Origin: JBFLVQ01 sp040758525
GTDB taxonomy: Bacteria; Acidobacteriota; Blastocatellia; Chloracidobacteriales; JADJPF01
NCBI GenBank assembly: GCA_040758525.1
Contig: JBFLVQ010000669.1
Location: 1 to 5,186 of the forward strand
Direction of reading: 5' to 3'
Length of the DNA: 5,186 nucleotides
Both the position numbers and the translations under genes were made by a program. The notes under the pieces were generated by a model. It was given only the letters and a program-made list of their open reading frames with translations. It was not told the DNA's origin and ran no database searches. Positions 1 through 5,186 of the stretch are shown piece after piece (within the stretch, counting starts at the first letter, position 1; every line of letters starts with the position of its first letter).

Positions 1-41
1 GCGCCGGTGTAGAGAGCGACAGCACCAATATTTTTCAACAT
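1..41 (-). CDS. possible N-terminus of a leftward gene, cut by window edge
   Basis: Read on the minus strand from an ATG at 41-39, the sequence gives an open frame running off the left edge that begins MLKNIGAVALYTG. This is a plausible start of an exported or membrane protein. The frame is also open upstream to a GTG at 68-66, with a stop just before that. A GATAAT hexamer on the minus strand at 98-93 could be a -10 element. Only 13 codons are visible and neither start has a well-spaced ribosome binding site, so no family can be named. The plus strand also has a frame open from the edge to a stop at 99-101, but it looks less protein-like. The call is weak. Confidence 0.22.
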   Translation of the reverse strand, partial: MLKNIGAVALYTG

Positions 42-190
42 TGGCTTTTGAGAGAAATTCCAGGACACTTCCTAAGGCCACTCGACAACGCCATTATCTG
101 ACTATCTGTGTACCTTCGCCTGTAATTTGCTTGAGTATAGACTTCTTTCTTATGCAAGGCAATAAAAACAATGGCTAAAGCCGAAGAATA

Positions 191-244
191 AACCCGCCTA
201 TCTGCTCGCCCTAAAGGGACGGCAGCTTGCGGCGGGTTGCTTTT
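191..244 (+). terminator. terminator-like long hairpin with T-tract
   Basis: AACCCGCC at 191-198 pairs perfectly with GGCGGGTT at 231-238. Inside the arms, CTGC (202-205) pairs with GCAG (222-225), and CCC (209-211) pairs with GGG (216-218) around a TAAA loop. The structure is followed by GCTTTTCTG (239-247), a short T-tract of the kind seen in Rho-independent terminators. It lies about 100 nt upstream of ggt. It could end an upstream or small transcript, or act as an attenuator in the ggt leader. The internal arm makes it longer than a minimal terminator, so a structured RNA element is also possible. Confidence 0.5.
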
Positions 245-265
245 CTGTCATTAGGTCGGATTGGC

Positions 266-291
266 TGCTAGTGTCAACACTGTGCTAGTGT
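266..291 (+). promoter_or_regulatory. tandem 9-nt repeat upstream of ggt, possible operator
   Basis: TGCTAGTGT occurs at 266-274 and again at 283-291, a period of 17 nt. The shared sequence extends to TGCTAGTGTYAA. Between and overlapping the copies is a near-palindrome, AGTGT-CA-ACACT (270-281). The pair sits 57-82 nt before the preferred ggt start, where a regulator could control the operon. Each copy contains TGC followed by TAGTGT, which could be a poor extended -10 element, but no good -35 is correctly spaced. The binding protein is unknown. Confidence 0.25.
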
Positions 292-331
292 TAAGCTGGA
301 ACGCTTAGCAACTGTTGATTAAATCCCCACT

Positions 332-337
332 AAGGAG
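332..337 (+). promoter_or_regulatory. ribosome binding site that decides the ggt start
   Basis: AAGGAG lies 10 nt upstream of the in-frame GTG at 348. The alternative in-frame TTG at 315 is upstream of this site and has no purine-rich sequence at the right distance. The signal peptide is also more conventional when translation begins at 348: a short start, Arg-Arg, then the hydrophobic core. Confidence 0.7.
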
Positions 338-347
338 AACTATTACT

Positions 348-2078
348 GTGTTGGCCAGACGCCTGGGAGTAGTCTTTCTCGGTTTTCTGCTATTTACTAG
401 TGTTGTTGTAGTACCTACGTCATTGACGGCGGCTGCGCATGAACCTGTGCGTGCACCACTAGGAATGGTGGCTTCAACTAACCGGCTTGCCTCTCAAGTC
501 GGTGTTGAAGTAATGAGACAGGGTGGCAATGCGGTTGATGCGGCAATTGCGGTAGCTTTTGCTCTTGCAGTAACCTATCCAGTGGCAGGCAACTTGGGTG
601 GTGGCGGTTTTATGATGATACGTCTACGCGATGGGCGCGTTAGTGCAATTGATTACCGTGAGATAGCGCCACTAGCTGCGACACGCAATATATATATTGA
701 TGCTAATGGCAAGCTTATTGAAGGTGAAGGTTCTTCGACAATAGGATATCGTGCTGCCGGTGTGCCGGGTACAGTTGCAGGGATGGATTATGCACTGAAA
801 AAATATGGCTCAGGTAAGCTCTCTTGGGCAGAACTGATAGAACCAGCGCGGCGGCTTGCGATAGATGGCTTTACTGTTACGCATGCACTGGCCTCCTCGC
901 TACGTGAGGAAGAGAAACTACTGGGACGTTATCGAGATAGCCGCAGGATCTTTTTGAATGATGGAAAATTCTATCAAGAAGGAGAGCTACTGCGTCAACC
1001 AGAGCTTGCCGCAACCTTTGCACGATTACAGAAGGAGGGTGCACGCGAATTTTACGAAGGCGAGACGGCACGTTTGATTGTCGAAGATATGCGTCAGCAT
1101 AACGGTCTAATAACGCTTGAAGATCTACGTAACTACCAAGTAAAAGAGCGTATGCCATTACGCGGCAGCTATCGCGGCTATGAAGTGATCTCAATGCCAC
1201 CGCCTTCTTCTGGTGGTGCAGTACTAATTCAACTATTGAATATTTTAGAGGCCTATGATCTAAGCAGTATGGGTTGGTCTTCAGCAGAGAAATACCATGT
1301 TATGGTAGAGGCAATGCGGCGCGCCTTTGCTGATCGTGCTGAGTATATGGGTGATGCTGATTTTGTCTCAGTGCCAGTGGCAGGAATGATCGACAAGACT
1401 TATGCTGCGCGTCAACGTAGTACGATCAATCTAAAGCGTGCTAGCACTAGCAAAGAGATACGCGCAGGTCGCCCCGCTGGTTATGAATCATCAGAAACGA
1501 CCCATTTTACCATTGTTGATGCCGAAGGAAACGTTATCTCTAATACCTATACACTCAATGGTAGCTATGGTTCAGGGGTAGTAGCAGAAGGCACAGGTAT
1601 ACTGTTAAATAATGAGATGGATGATTTTGCTGCTAAGCCAGGGGAACTGAACCTATATGGTTTAATACAAGGAGAGCGCAATGCAGTAGCCCCGAAAAAG
1701 CGACCACTCTCTTCTATGACACCTACTTTTGTGTTACGTAAAGATGGTACGTTCTGGTTTGCCGTGGGCAGCCCAGGCGGTCCTACGATCATCAATACGG
1801 TATTACAAGTTACTATAAATGTAATAGATCATGGTATGAATATACAGCAGGCGGTCAATGCTCCTCGTATACATCATCAATGGTTGCCAGATGAGATCAC
1901 ATATGAGCCTTATGGACTATCCTTAGATACATTGCGAGTGCTAACTACGCGTGGTCACAAGTTGACCAAGAAGCCACGTTATATGGGTGATGCACAGGCA
2001 GTTATGATTGAAGAAAAGACCAATATACGCCTAGGCGCAAGCGATCCACGTCAACAAGGCGTAGCAATAGGATATTAA
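348..2078 (+). CDS. ggt: gamma-glutamyltransferase (glutathione hydrolase), exported
   Basis: Gamma-glutamyltransferase of the N-terminal nucleophile family. It hydrolyses glutathione or transfers its gamma-glutamyl group, outside the cytoplasm. The GTG start at 348 is chosen because AAGGAG (332-337) lies 10 nt before it; a TTG at 315 would add 11 residues but has no such site. Counting from GTG (576 residues), a signal peptide covers about 1-30 (cleavage near AAA|HE). GNLGGGGF is at 81-88 and DYREIAP carries the substrate-carboxylate arginine (R104). The precursor should self-cleave before T384 (codon 1497-1499), the nucleophile in the ETTHFT motif, giving a 193-residue small subunit, close to the 190 of E. 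coli. YTLN (401-404), NNEMDDF (E423, D426), PLSSM (S455, S456) and GSPGG (G477, G478) match the active site. The lid loop is present (tyrosine 437). The ending GASDPR...GY is typical. It is first in an operon with a dipeptidase that would use its product. All key residues are intact. Confidence 0.96.
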   Translation: MLARRLGVVFLGFLLFTSVVVVPTSLTAAAHEPVRAPLGMVASTNRLASQVGVEVMRQGGNAVDAAIAVAFALAVTYPVAGNLGGGGFMMIRLRDGRVSAIDYREIAPLAATRNIYIDANGKLIEGEGSSTIGYRAAGVPGTVAGMDYALKKYGSGKLSWAELIEPARRLAIDGFTVTHALASSLREEEKLLGRYRDSRRIFLNDGKFYQEGELLRQPELAATFARLQKEGAREFYEGETARLIVEDMRQHNGLITLEDLRNYQVKERMPLRGSYRGYEVISMPPPSSGGAVLIQLLNILEAYDLSSMGWSSAEKYHVMVEAMRRAFADRAEYMGDADFVSVPVAGMIDKTYAARQRSTINLKRASTSKEIRAGRPAGYESSETTHFTIVDAEGNVISNTYTLNGSYGSGVVAEGTGILLNNEMDDFAAKPGELNLYGLIQGERNAVAPKKRPLSSMTPTFVLRKDGTFWFAVGSPGGPTIINTVLQVTINVIDHGMNIQQAVNAPRIHHQWLPDEITYEPYGLSLDTLRVLTTRGHKLTKKPRYMGDAQAVMIEEKTNIRLGASDPRQQGVAIGY

Positions 2079-2083
2079 TAGCC

Positions 2084-3409
2084 ATGAGAAGATCTATTCT
2101 TTCCCGCACTAGTGTGTTCACAATAATTTTGCTACTAACCATTCTAGGGTTGAGTTGGCAAGTAACAGATGCTCAGCAAAGCGGCCCACGGCCATCTGCA
2201 ACAGAGCCATTGCCTCGTGATGAAAAGTTGTGGCAGGAAGCTTTGCGTATTCACCAAGCCGCGATCGTGATCGATACACATAATGATATCACCTCGCCAA
2301 TGGTTGATGAAGATTATGATCTCGCCACACCTTCGCAGGGAAAATACCATACCGATCTGGCGCGTATGAAACAGGGCGGTATGACAGGCGAGTTCTTCTC
2401 GATCTATGTTGATCGTAAGTATGTGAAGGAGGGTGGCTCAGCACGGCGTGCACTGGATATGATCGATATGGTCTACCGCCAGGCAGAGCTGCATCCTAAT
2501 GAATTAATAATGGCCTATACGGCGGCTGATATACGCCGTGCTAAACGCCAGCGCAAGATTGCTGCTCTAATGGGTATAGAGGGCGGTCATGCAATTGAAA
2601 ACTCTCTGATGGCGCTGCGTAATTTCTATCGCTTGGGAATACGTTACATGACGCTAACACATAGCAACACTAATGATTGGGCAGATTCTTCGGGAGATGA
2701 ACCACGTCATAATGGGCTATCGGAATTTGGCAAAGAAGTGGTGCGAGAGATGAATCGCTTAGGAATGTTAGTTGATGTCTCACACGTTTCTGACAAAACT
2801 ATGCATGATGTGTTGGATATCAGCCGCGCTCCAGTGATTGCTTCACACTCTTCGGCCCGTGCATTGGCCAATCATCCACGTAATATACCTGATGAACTGT
2901 TAGTGCGTATTGCCAAGAATGGTGGCGTGGTGATGATCAACTTCTTTCCTGGTTTTCTTGATGAGAAGGTTATTGAGGCCAGAAAAGAGCGCTCAGAGCG
3001 CTTAAAATCGCAACTAGACAGCTTACGCGAGCAATTCAAAGATGATGCCAAGCGCCTGCAAGAGGAGACCAATAAGCTTTATACTGCCTACCCATTGCCT
3101 ACTACACCGCTTTCACTGTTGATTGATCATATAGAGCATGTGATCAAGGTTGCTGGAGTAGATCATGTTGGTCTAGGTTCAGACTTTGACGGCGTTCCTA
3201 GCCTACCTGAAGGTATGCAAGATATTGCCCAACTGCCTAGTATAACTTATGAGTTGTTACGGCGCGGCTACAAAGAGCGAGAGATCCGCAAGGTACTAGG
3301 CGAGAATTTCTTACGTGTCTTTGCTGAAGCGGAGCGAGTGGCACACACGACTGGTAACACAATTAGTGGTAAAGGTAGTCTGCGTCGTCTTGCTAATACA
3401 CCAAAATAG
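2084..3409 (+). CDS. membrane dipeptidase, peptidase family M19, exported
   Basis: Zinc-dependent dipeptidase of the renal dipeptidase (M19) family, with a metal-dependent hydrolase TIM-barrel fold. Known members split dipeptides such as Cys-Gly, and some also open beta-lactams. Of 441 residues, 1-30 form a signal peptide (cleavage after TDA, no lipobox). The binuclear zinc site is complete: H66 and D68 in DTHND, bridging E166 in GIEGGH, H234 in DVSH and H255 in ASHSS. H193 in TLTH, R266 in HPRNIPD and D367 in GSDFDG match the remaining substrate and metal residues of the human enzyme. Residues about 293-335 form a highly charged, probably helical insertion late in the barrel. The start is 5 nt after the ggt stop with only a weak AGGA 11 nt upstream, which suggests translational coupling. 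Next to ggt, the natural inferred substrate is Cys-Gly from glutathione. Other dipeptides, including D-amino-acid ones, remain possible. Confidence 0.95.
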   Translation: MRRSILSRTSVFTIILLLTILGLSWQVTDAQQSGPRPSATEPLPRDEKLWQEALRIHQAAIVIDTHNDITSPMVDEDYDLATPSQGKYHTDLARMKQGGMTGEFFSIYVDRKYVKEGGSARRALDMIDMVYRQAELHPNELIMAYTAADIRRAKRQRKIAALMGIEGGHAIENSLMALRNFYRLGIRYMTLTHSNTNDWADSSGDEPRHNGLSEFGKEVVREMNRLGMLVDVSHVSDKTMHDVLDISRAPVIASHSSARALANHPRNIPDELLVRIAKNGGVVMINFFPGFLDEKVIEARKERSERLKSQLDSLREQFKDDAKRLQEETNKLYTAYPLPTTPLSLLIDHIEHVIKVAGVDHVGLGSDFDGVPSLPEGMQDIAQLPSITYELLRRGYKEREIRKVLGENFLRVFAEAERVAHTTGNTISGKGSLRRLANTPK

Positions 3410-3411
3410 CT

Positions 3412-4074
3412 ATGTTTCCTAATCCTTTTGCGACTCTTGAGCAACCGGTTCATATAGAGCTACTTTATAAAGCGATAGTAAGCTTGCCAATAGCGGCACT
3501 ATTGGGTGCCGCACTCGCTTTCCGTGTACGTCGACGCGGCACCCCTGCACGTAGTGCGCCAGTAATACATACTCAGATAATATTAGCGATCGTCGGCGCA
3601 CTGATTATGTTGGTAATTGGCGAAAGTATGGCGCGCGCATTTGGAATAGTGGGCGCCGCTGGCTTGATACGCTATCGTGCCAAGATCGAGAACCCTAAGG
3701 ATGCTGGGGTAATGCTCTCTACATTAGGGGTTGGTCTTGCTGCTGGCGTAGGGCTTTATCCACTAGCTATCTTTGCTACCATCTTTATTCTAGTGATTCT
3801 ATGGATAATCGAATCATTCGAGCCAGAAGCCTATAAGATTTTCAATCTTAAGATTGCTACTGAAGAGCCTAACCATCTGCGATCTGGGTTTGAAGCAATT
3901 CTACAACGATTTCATATCAGATATGAGCTGCGTAGTTCCTCAAACAATGAGCTCTGTTATGAAGTACAAATGCCACTAGAACGTAAAACCGATGAGGTCT
4001 CCAATGCCATTCTAAAGCTTGATGGTAGAGAGTCAACCGCCGTACTTTGGGAAGAGAAAGGCAAGAAAGGTTAA
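3412..4074 (+). CDS. DUF4956 / MgtC-like four-helix membrane protein
   Basis: A 220-residue inner-membrane protein. Hydrophobic segments lie at about 20-37, 54-72, 97-116 and 117-134. A cytoplasmic-type soluble domain follows (about 140-215), probably alpha/beta and ACT-like. The strongest family signature is the stretch 73-98, MARAFGIVG...GLIRYRAKIENPKDAG, which resembles the conserved region of DUF4956 proteins and, more distantly, MgtC/SapB. Members of these families have been linked to magnesium limitation, phosphate/polyphosphate or envelope stress, but no biochemical activity is established. The ATG is 2 nt after the dipeptidase stop (TAGCTATG) and has no Shine-Dalgarno sequence, so translation probably depends on ribosomes finishing the upstream gene. 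That ties its dose to the glutathione-degrading pair. The family call is made from motif memory; MgtC/SapB is the alternative label. Confidence 0.8.
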   Translation: MFPNPFATLEQPVHIELLYKAIVSLPIAALLGAALAFRVRRRGTPARSAPVIHTQIILAIVGALIMLVIGESMARAFGIVGAAGLIRYRAKIENPKDAGVMLSTLGVGLAAGVGLYPLAIFATIFILVILWIIESFEPEAYKIFNLKIATEEPNHLRSGFEAILQRFHIRYELRSSSNNELCYEVQMPLERKTDEVSNAILKLDGRESTAVLWEEKGKKG

Positions 4075-4105
4075 GGTTTGGCTGACTTTGCCATAAAAAT
4101 GGTTG

Positions 4106-4133
4106 TTGACAAGTAGGGCAAACTAACTAAAAT
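4106..4133 (+). promoter_or_regulatory. near-consensus sigma-70 promoter
   Basis: A perfect -35 box TTGACA (4106-4111), a 16-nt spacer, and the -10 box TAAAAT (4128-4133, five of six consensus bases). Transcription would begin near 4140. It lies 32 nt after the stop of the membrane-protein gene and 567 nt before the next start codon. It therefore drives either a non-coding RNA or an unusually long leader. Its match to consensus is the best in the window. Confidence 0.55.
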
Positions 4134-4139
4134 TAGGCG

Positions 4140-4327
4140 AAGAATTTCTCTTTTACTGTACAGGACCACAATCACTTGGCCTATCGCGATTTAGTTTTGG
4201 GTGGTTCTGGCAGGAAGACTGCTAGGTAAAAATTGAATCGGTTACTGGACTTTTACCATAGCGAGAAATTAACTGGCCTACGACACAAAACTTGACGCTA
4301 AGGCGTCTCTGGCTAATAGTTAATTTC
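4140..4327 (+). ncRNA. candidate structured RNA with three consecutive stem-loops
   Basis: Just downstream of the promoter at 4106-4133 are three adjacent inverted repeats. First, CAGGACCAC (4161-4169) pairs with GTGGTTCTG (4201-4209), 9 bp with one G-U. Second, GCTAGGTAAAA (4221-4231) pairs with TTTTACC-A-TAGC (4251-4262), 11 bp with one bulged A. Third, GAAATTAACT (4265-4274) pairs perfectly with AGTTAATTTC (4318-4327), 10 bp enclosing a second hairpin, GACGC-TAAG-GCGTC (4294-4307). No T-tract follows, so the 3' end is undefined and the RNA may read through to the next gene. It matches no RNA family I recognise. The lack of conservation data keeps this a candidate. Confidence 0.35.
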
Positions 4328-4498
4328 AAACTATTGATCAGGTATCTCCGATAAGGAGTAGTGGGTATGTGGCTAACCCAGTAGTCTTGTTAATGCCTCT
4401 GGTTAACATATGGTCTACTAACCGATCTTTCTGATCATCCTTATCGCTACTGCTGTTTCCTATTCTGTTGGGGCTGTTTATGTGCTGCACCAGGGATG

Positions 4499-4519
4499 CC
4501 CCTGAATTCTATTTAGGGG
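4499..4519 (+). repeat. tight hairpin in the intergenic region
   Basis: CCCCTGAAT (4499-4507) pairs with ATTTAGGGG (4511-4519) across a 3-nt TCT loop. This makes a 9-bp stem with one G-U pair. Purine-rich sequence, not a T-tract, follows it, so it is not a standard terminator. It could be a processing site, a 3' end protector, or a stem of a longer folded leader. Confidence 0.45.
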
Positions 4520-4543
4520 AGGAAGTCACTATATCTCTTCTAG

Positions 4544-4565
4544 AACCTGAGTGGTCCTCAAGGTT
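4544..4565 (+). repeat. bulged hairpin upstream of the second promoter
   Basis: AACCTGAG (4544-4551) pairs with CTC-A-AGGTT (4557-4565) around a TGGTC loop, 8 bp with one bulged A. The flank ATGTTTATAG is only weakly T-rich, so termination here is uncertain. It separates the upstream structured segment from the promoter at 4600-4629. Confidence 0.35.
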
Positions 4566-4599
4566 ATGTTTATAGTGTTAAGAAAGCATAATCCATAGG

Positions 4600-4629
4600 T
4601 GGACAGTTTTACCTGGATAATAGTAAAAT
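4600..4629 (+). promoter_or_regulatory. probable promoter of the small exported-protein gene
   Basis: TGGACA (4600-4605, five of six -35 bases), an 18-nt spacer, and TAAAAT (4624-4629, five of six -10 bases). The -10 hexamer is identical to that of the promoter at 4106-4133. Transcription would start near 4636, leaving a leader of about 70 nt before the ATG at 4707. An overlapping GATAAT at 4616-4621 could be an alternative -10. Confidence 0.5.
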
Positions 4630-4706
4630 ACGTCTTAACCACCAGTAACACTCAACTAAGCCACCGATTTCTATGGTAAGGCCTAAAATTGTCTGAGGAG
4701 GAAAAC

Positions 4707-5123
4707 ATGAAGAAGATTCTCTTTAATATTATGCTATTAACCGTATTGATGCTTGGTGTCGGTACCGCGCAGGCATGGGCACAAAATAAGCCCATTAAAG
4801 GAAATTGGATATTCACCATTCAAACCCCAGCCGGTGCACTACCAGTACCGTTTAGCTTCAAGGCTAAAGGTAAAGGGTCGTTTATCACCCCATCGGGTGC
4901 ACTACAACTTGCTTATCGTGAGAAGGGTGCAGCCATCAGTATCGCATTAGAGGCGCCCGGACTAGCACCAGATGGCTCAGATATTACAATTGTTGTTCGT
5001 GGCAACAAGACCGATGATAAGACCATTACTGCCAATGGCATTATCATCTTCTCTACGCCAGATACAGCCAATCCTACTGGATTTATGACGGCAGTAAGCC
5101 CGATTACAGGGGCGAGGCAATGA
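4707..5123 (+). CDS. small exported beta-rich protein of unknown function
   Basis: A 138-residue protein. A strong GAGGAGG (4695-4701) lies 5 nt before the ATG at 4707; an in-frame TTG at 4689 would place this site inside the gene and is rejected. Residues 1-26 are a signal peptide (MKK, hydrophobic core, AWAQ), with cleavage after about residue 25. The mature part, about 112 residues, has no cysteine and alternates short beta-like stretches with Gly/Pro turns. It opens with KGNWIFTIQTPAG, a Gly-x-Trp pattern recalling small exported beta-barrel (lipocalin-like) proteins annotated as hypothetical in Acidobacteriota. TPAGAL (40-45) is echoed by TPSGAL (61-66), a 21-residue period. It appears to be a separate transcription unit from the glutathione operon. 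Binding of a small ligand is a guess from the fold type; no catalytic motif is visible. Confidence 0.85.
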   Translation: MKKILFNIMLLTVLMLGVGTAQAWAQNKPIKGNWIFTIQTPAGALPVPFSFKAKGKGSFITPSGALQLAYREKGAAISIALEAPGLAPDGSDITIVVRGNKTDDKTITANGIIIFSTPDTANPTGFMTAVSPITGARQ

Positions 5124-5186
5124 GATTGGCGAGCAAGTAAGGTGAACAACTCTGGCATAAATGCCAAAGCTTCCTGGGTTCGAGAT
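5124..5186. other. 3' flank of the small gene, one short hairpin
   Basis: The 63 nt after the last stop contain TGGCA-TAAA-TGCCA (5153-5166), a 5-bp hairpin with a 4-nt loop. No T-tract follows, so this is at best a weak transcription end. No gene start is visible before the window edge. Confidence 0.4.

Larger units (their letters stand above)
4075..4706. other. 632-nt intergenic region with two promoters and several hairpins
   Basis: No convincing gene lies on either strand here, although an open stretch at 4369-4575 is interrupted by one TGA. No canonical terminator for the upstream operon is visible: the TTTGCC/GGCAAA pair (4087-4092 with 4117-4122) has a 24-nt loop and no T-tract. The region contains a sigma-70-type promoter at each end, three consecutive stem-loops at 4161-4327, and two further hairpins at 4499-4519 and 4544-4565. 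It may hold a small RNA, a long leader of the next gene, or both. Confidence 0.6.

Noticed and set aside
173..182. GGCTAAAGCC, a short inverted repeat seen in dispersed repeats of some bacteria
   Set aside because: There is only one copy in the window and the stem is 3-4 bp. It cannot be called a repeat family from this sequence alone.
877..1200. Minus-strand open frame of 107 codons inside ggt
   Set aside because: It lies wholly opposite a gamma-glutamyltransferase gene with intact motifs. Its Arg/Ser/Leu-rich product looks like an antisense shadow. The other antisense frames inside the four genes are rejected for the same reason.
1438..1447. Perfect 10-bp palindrome GTGCTAGCAC
   Set aside because: It lies within the ggt coding sequence in a loop-like protein segment. 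It shares the TGCTAG core with the upstream repeats but has no second copy, so chance is more likely than an internal operator.
4432..4434. In-frame TGA as selenocysteine in the stretch 4369-4575
   Set aside because: The encoded peptide matches no selenoprotein family I know and has no redox context. The tight hairpin at 4499-4519 is too far downstream to serve as a bacterial SECIS.
4515..4527. GGGGAGGAAGTC resembles the GAGGAAAGTC core of RNase P RNA
   Set aside because: It lacks one A of the conserved core, and the conserved partner (ACAGAA type) and the P4 flanks are absent nearby. Chance resemblance.
5172..5186. GGGTTCGAGAT at the right edge resembles a tRNA T-arm
   Set aside because: The position of the invariant C61 is a T, and the preceding sequence has no anticodon stem-loop with a 7-nt loop or acceptor arm. 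It is too short to support a tRNA.

Overview
The window looks like chromosomal DNA from a Gram-negative bacterium. Three of the four clear genes encode proteins with export signals or membrane segments, and the gene style is moderately AT-leaning, with frequent CTA, ATA, CGT and CGC codons. The last gene resembles small exported beta-rich proteins common in soil Acidobacteriota, so that phylum is a possible host. This is an inference from gene style and remembered families, not a demonstrated assignment. I see no insertion sequence, CRISPR array, tRNA or rRNA.

Layout. Positions 1-347 are mostly non-coding. They hold a possible start of a leftward gene at the extreme left edge, a terminator-like hairpin at 191-244 preceded by a six-codon mini-ORF, and a tandem 9-nt repeat just upstream of the first gene. 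Positions 348-4074 form a tight rightward three-gene operon: gamma-glutamyltransferase (ggt), a zinc membrane dipeptidase of family M19, and a four-helix DUF4956/MgtC-like membrane protein. The gaps are only 5 and 2 nt. Positions 4075-4706 are a 632-nt gap with no convincing gene, but it has a near-consensus sigma-70 promoter at its start, several well-paired hairpins, and a second promoter near its end. Positions 4707-5123 encode a 138-residue exported beta-rich protein of unknown function. The last 63 nt hold only a small hairpin.

How the genes work together. GGT removes the gamma-glutamyl group from glutathione outside the cytoplasm and leaves Cys-Gly. M19 dipeptidases of the renal dipeptidase type split Cys-Gly into cysteine and glycine. 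The first two genes therefore make a complete extracytoplasmic glutathione-salvage pair, the bacterial counterpart of mammalian GGT/DPEP1. The third, translationally coupled gene has no known role in this pathway and is the most interesting protein-level association. At the nucleic-acid level, the structured 632-nt gap is the best candidate for something undescribed: a small RNA or a long regulatory leader.
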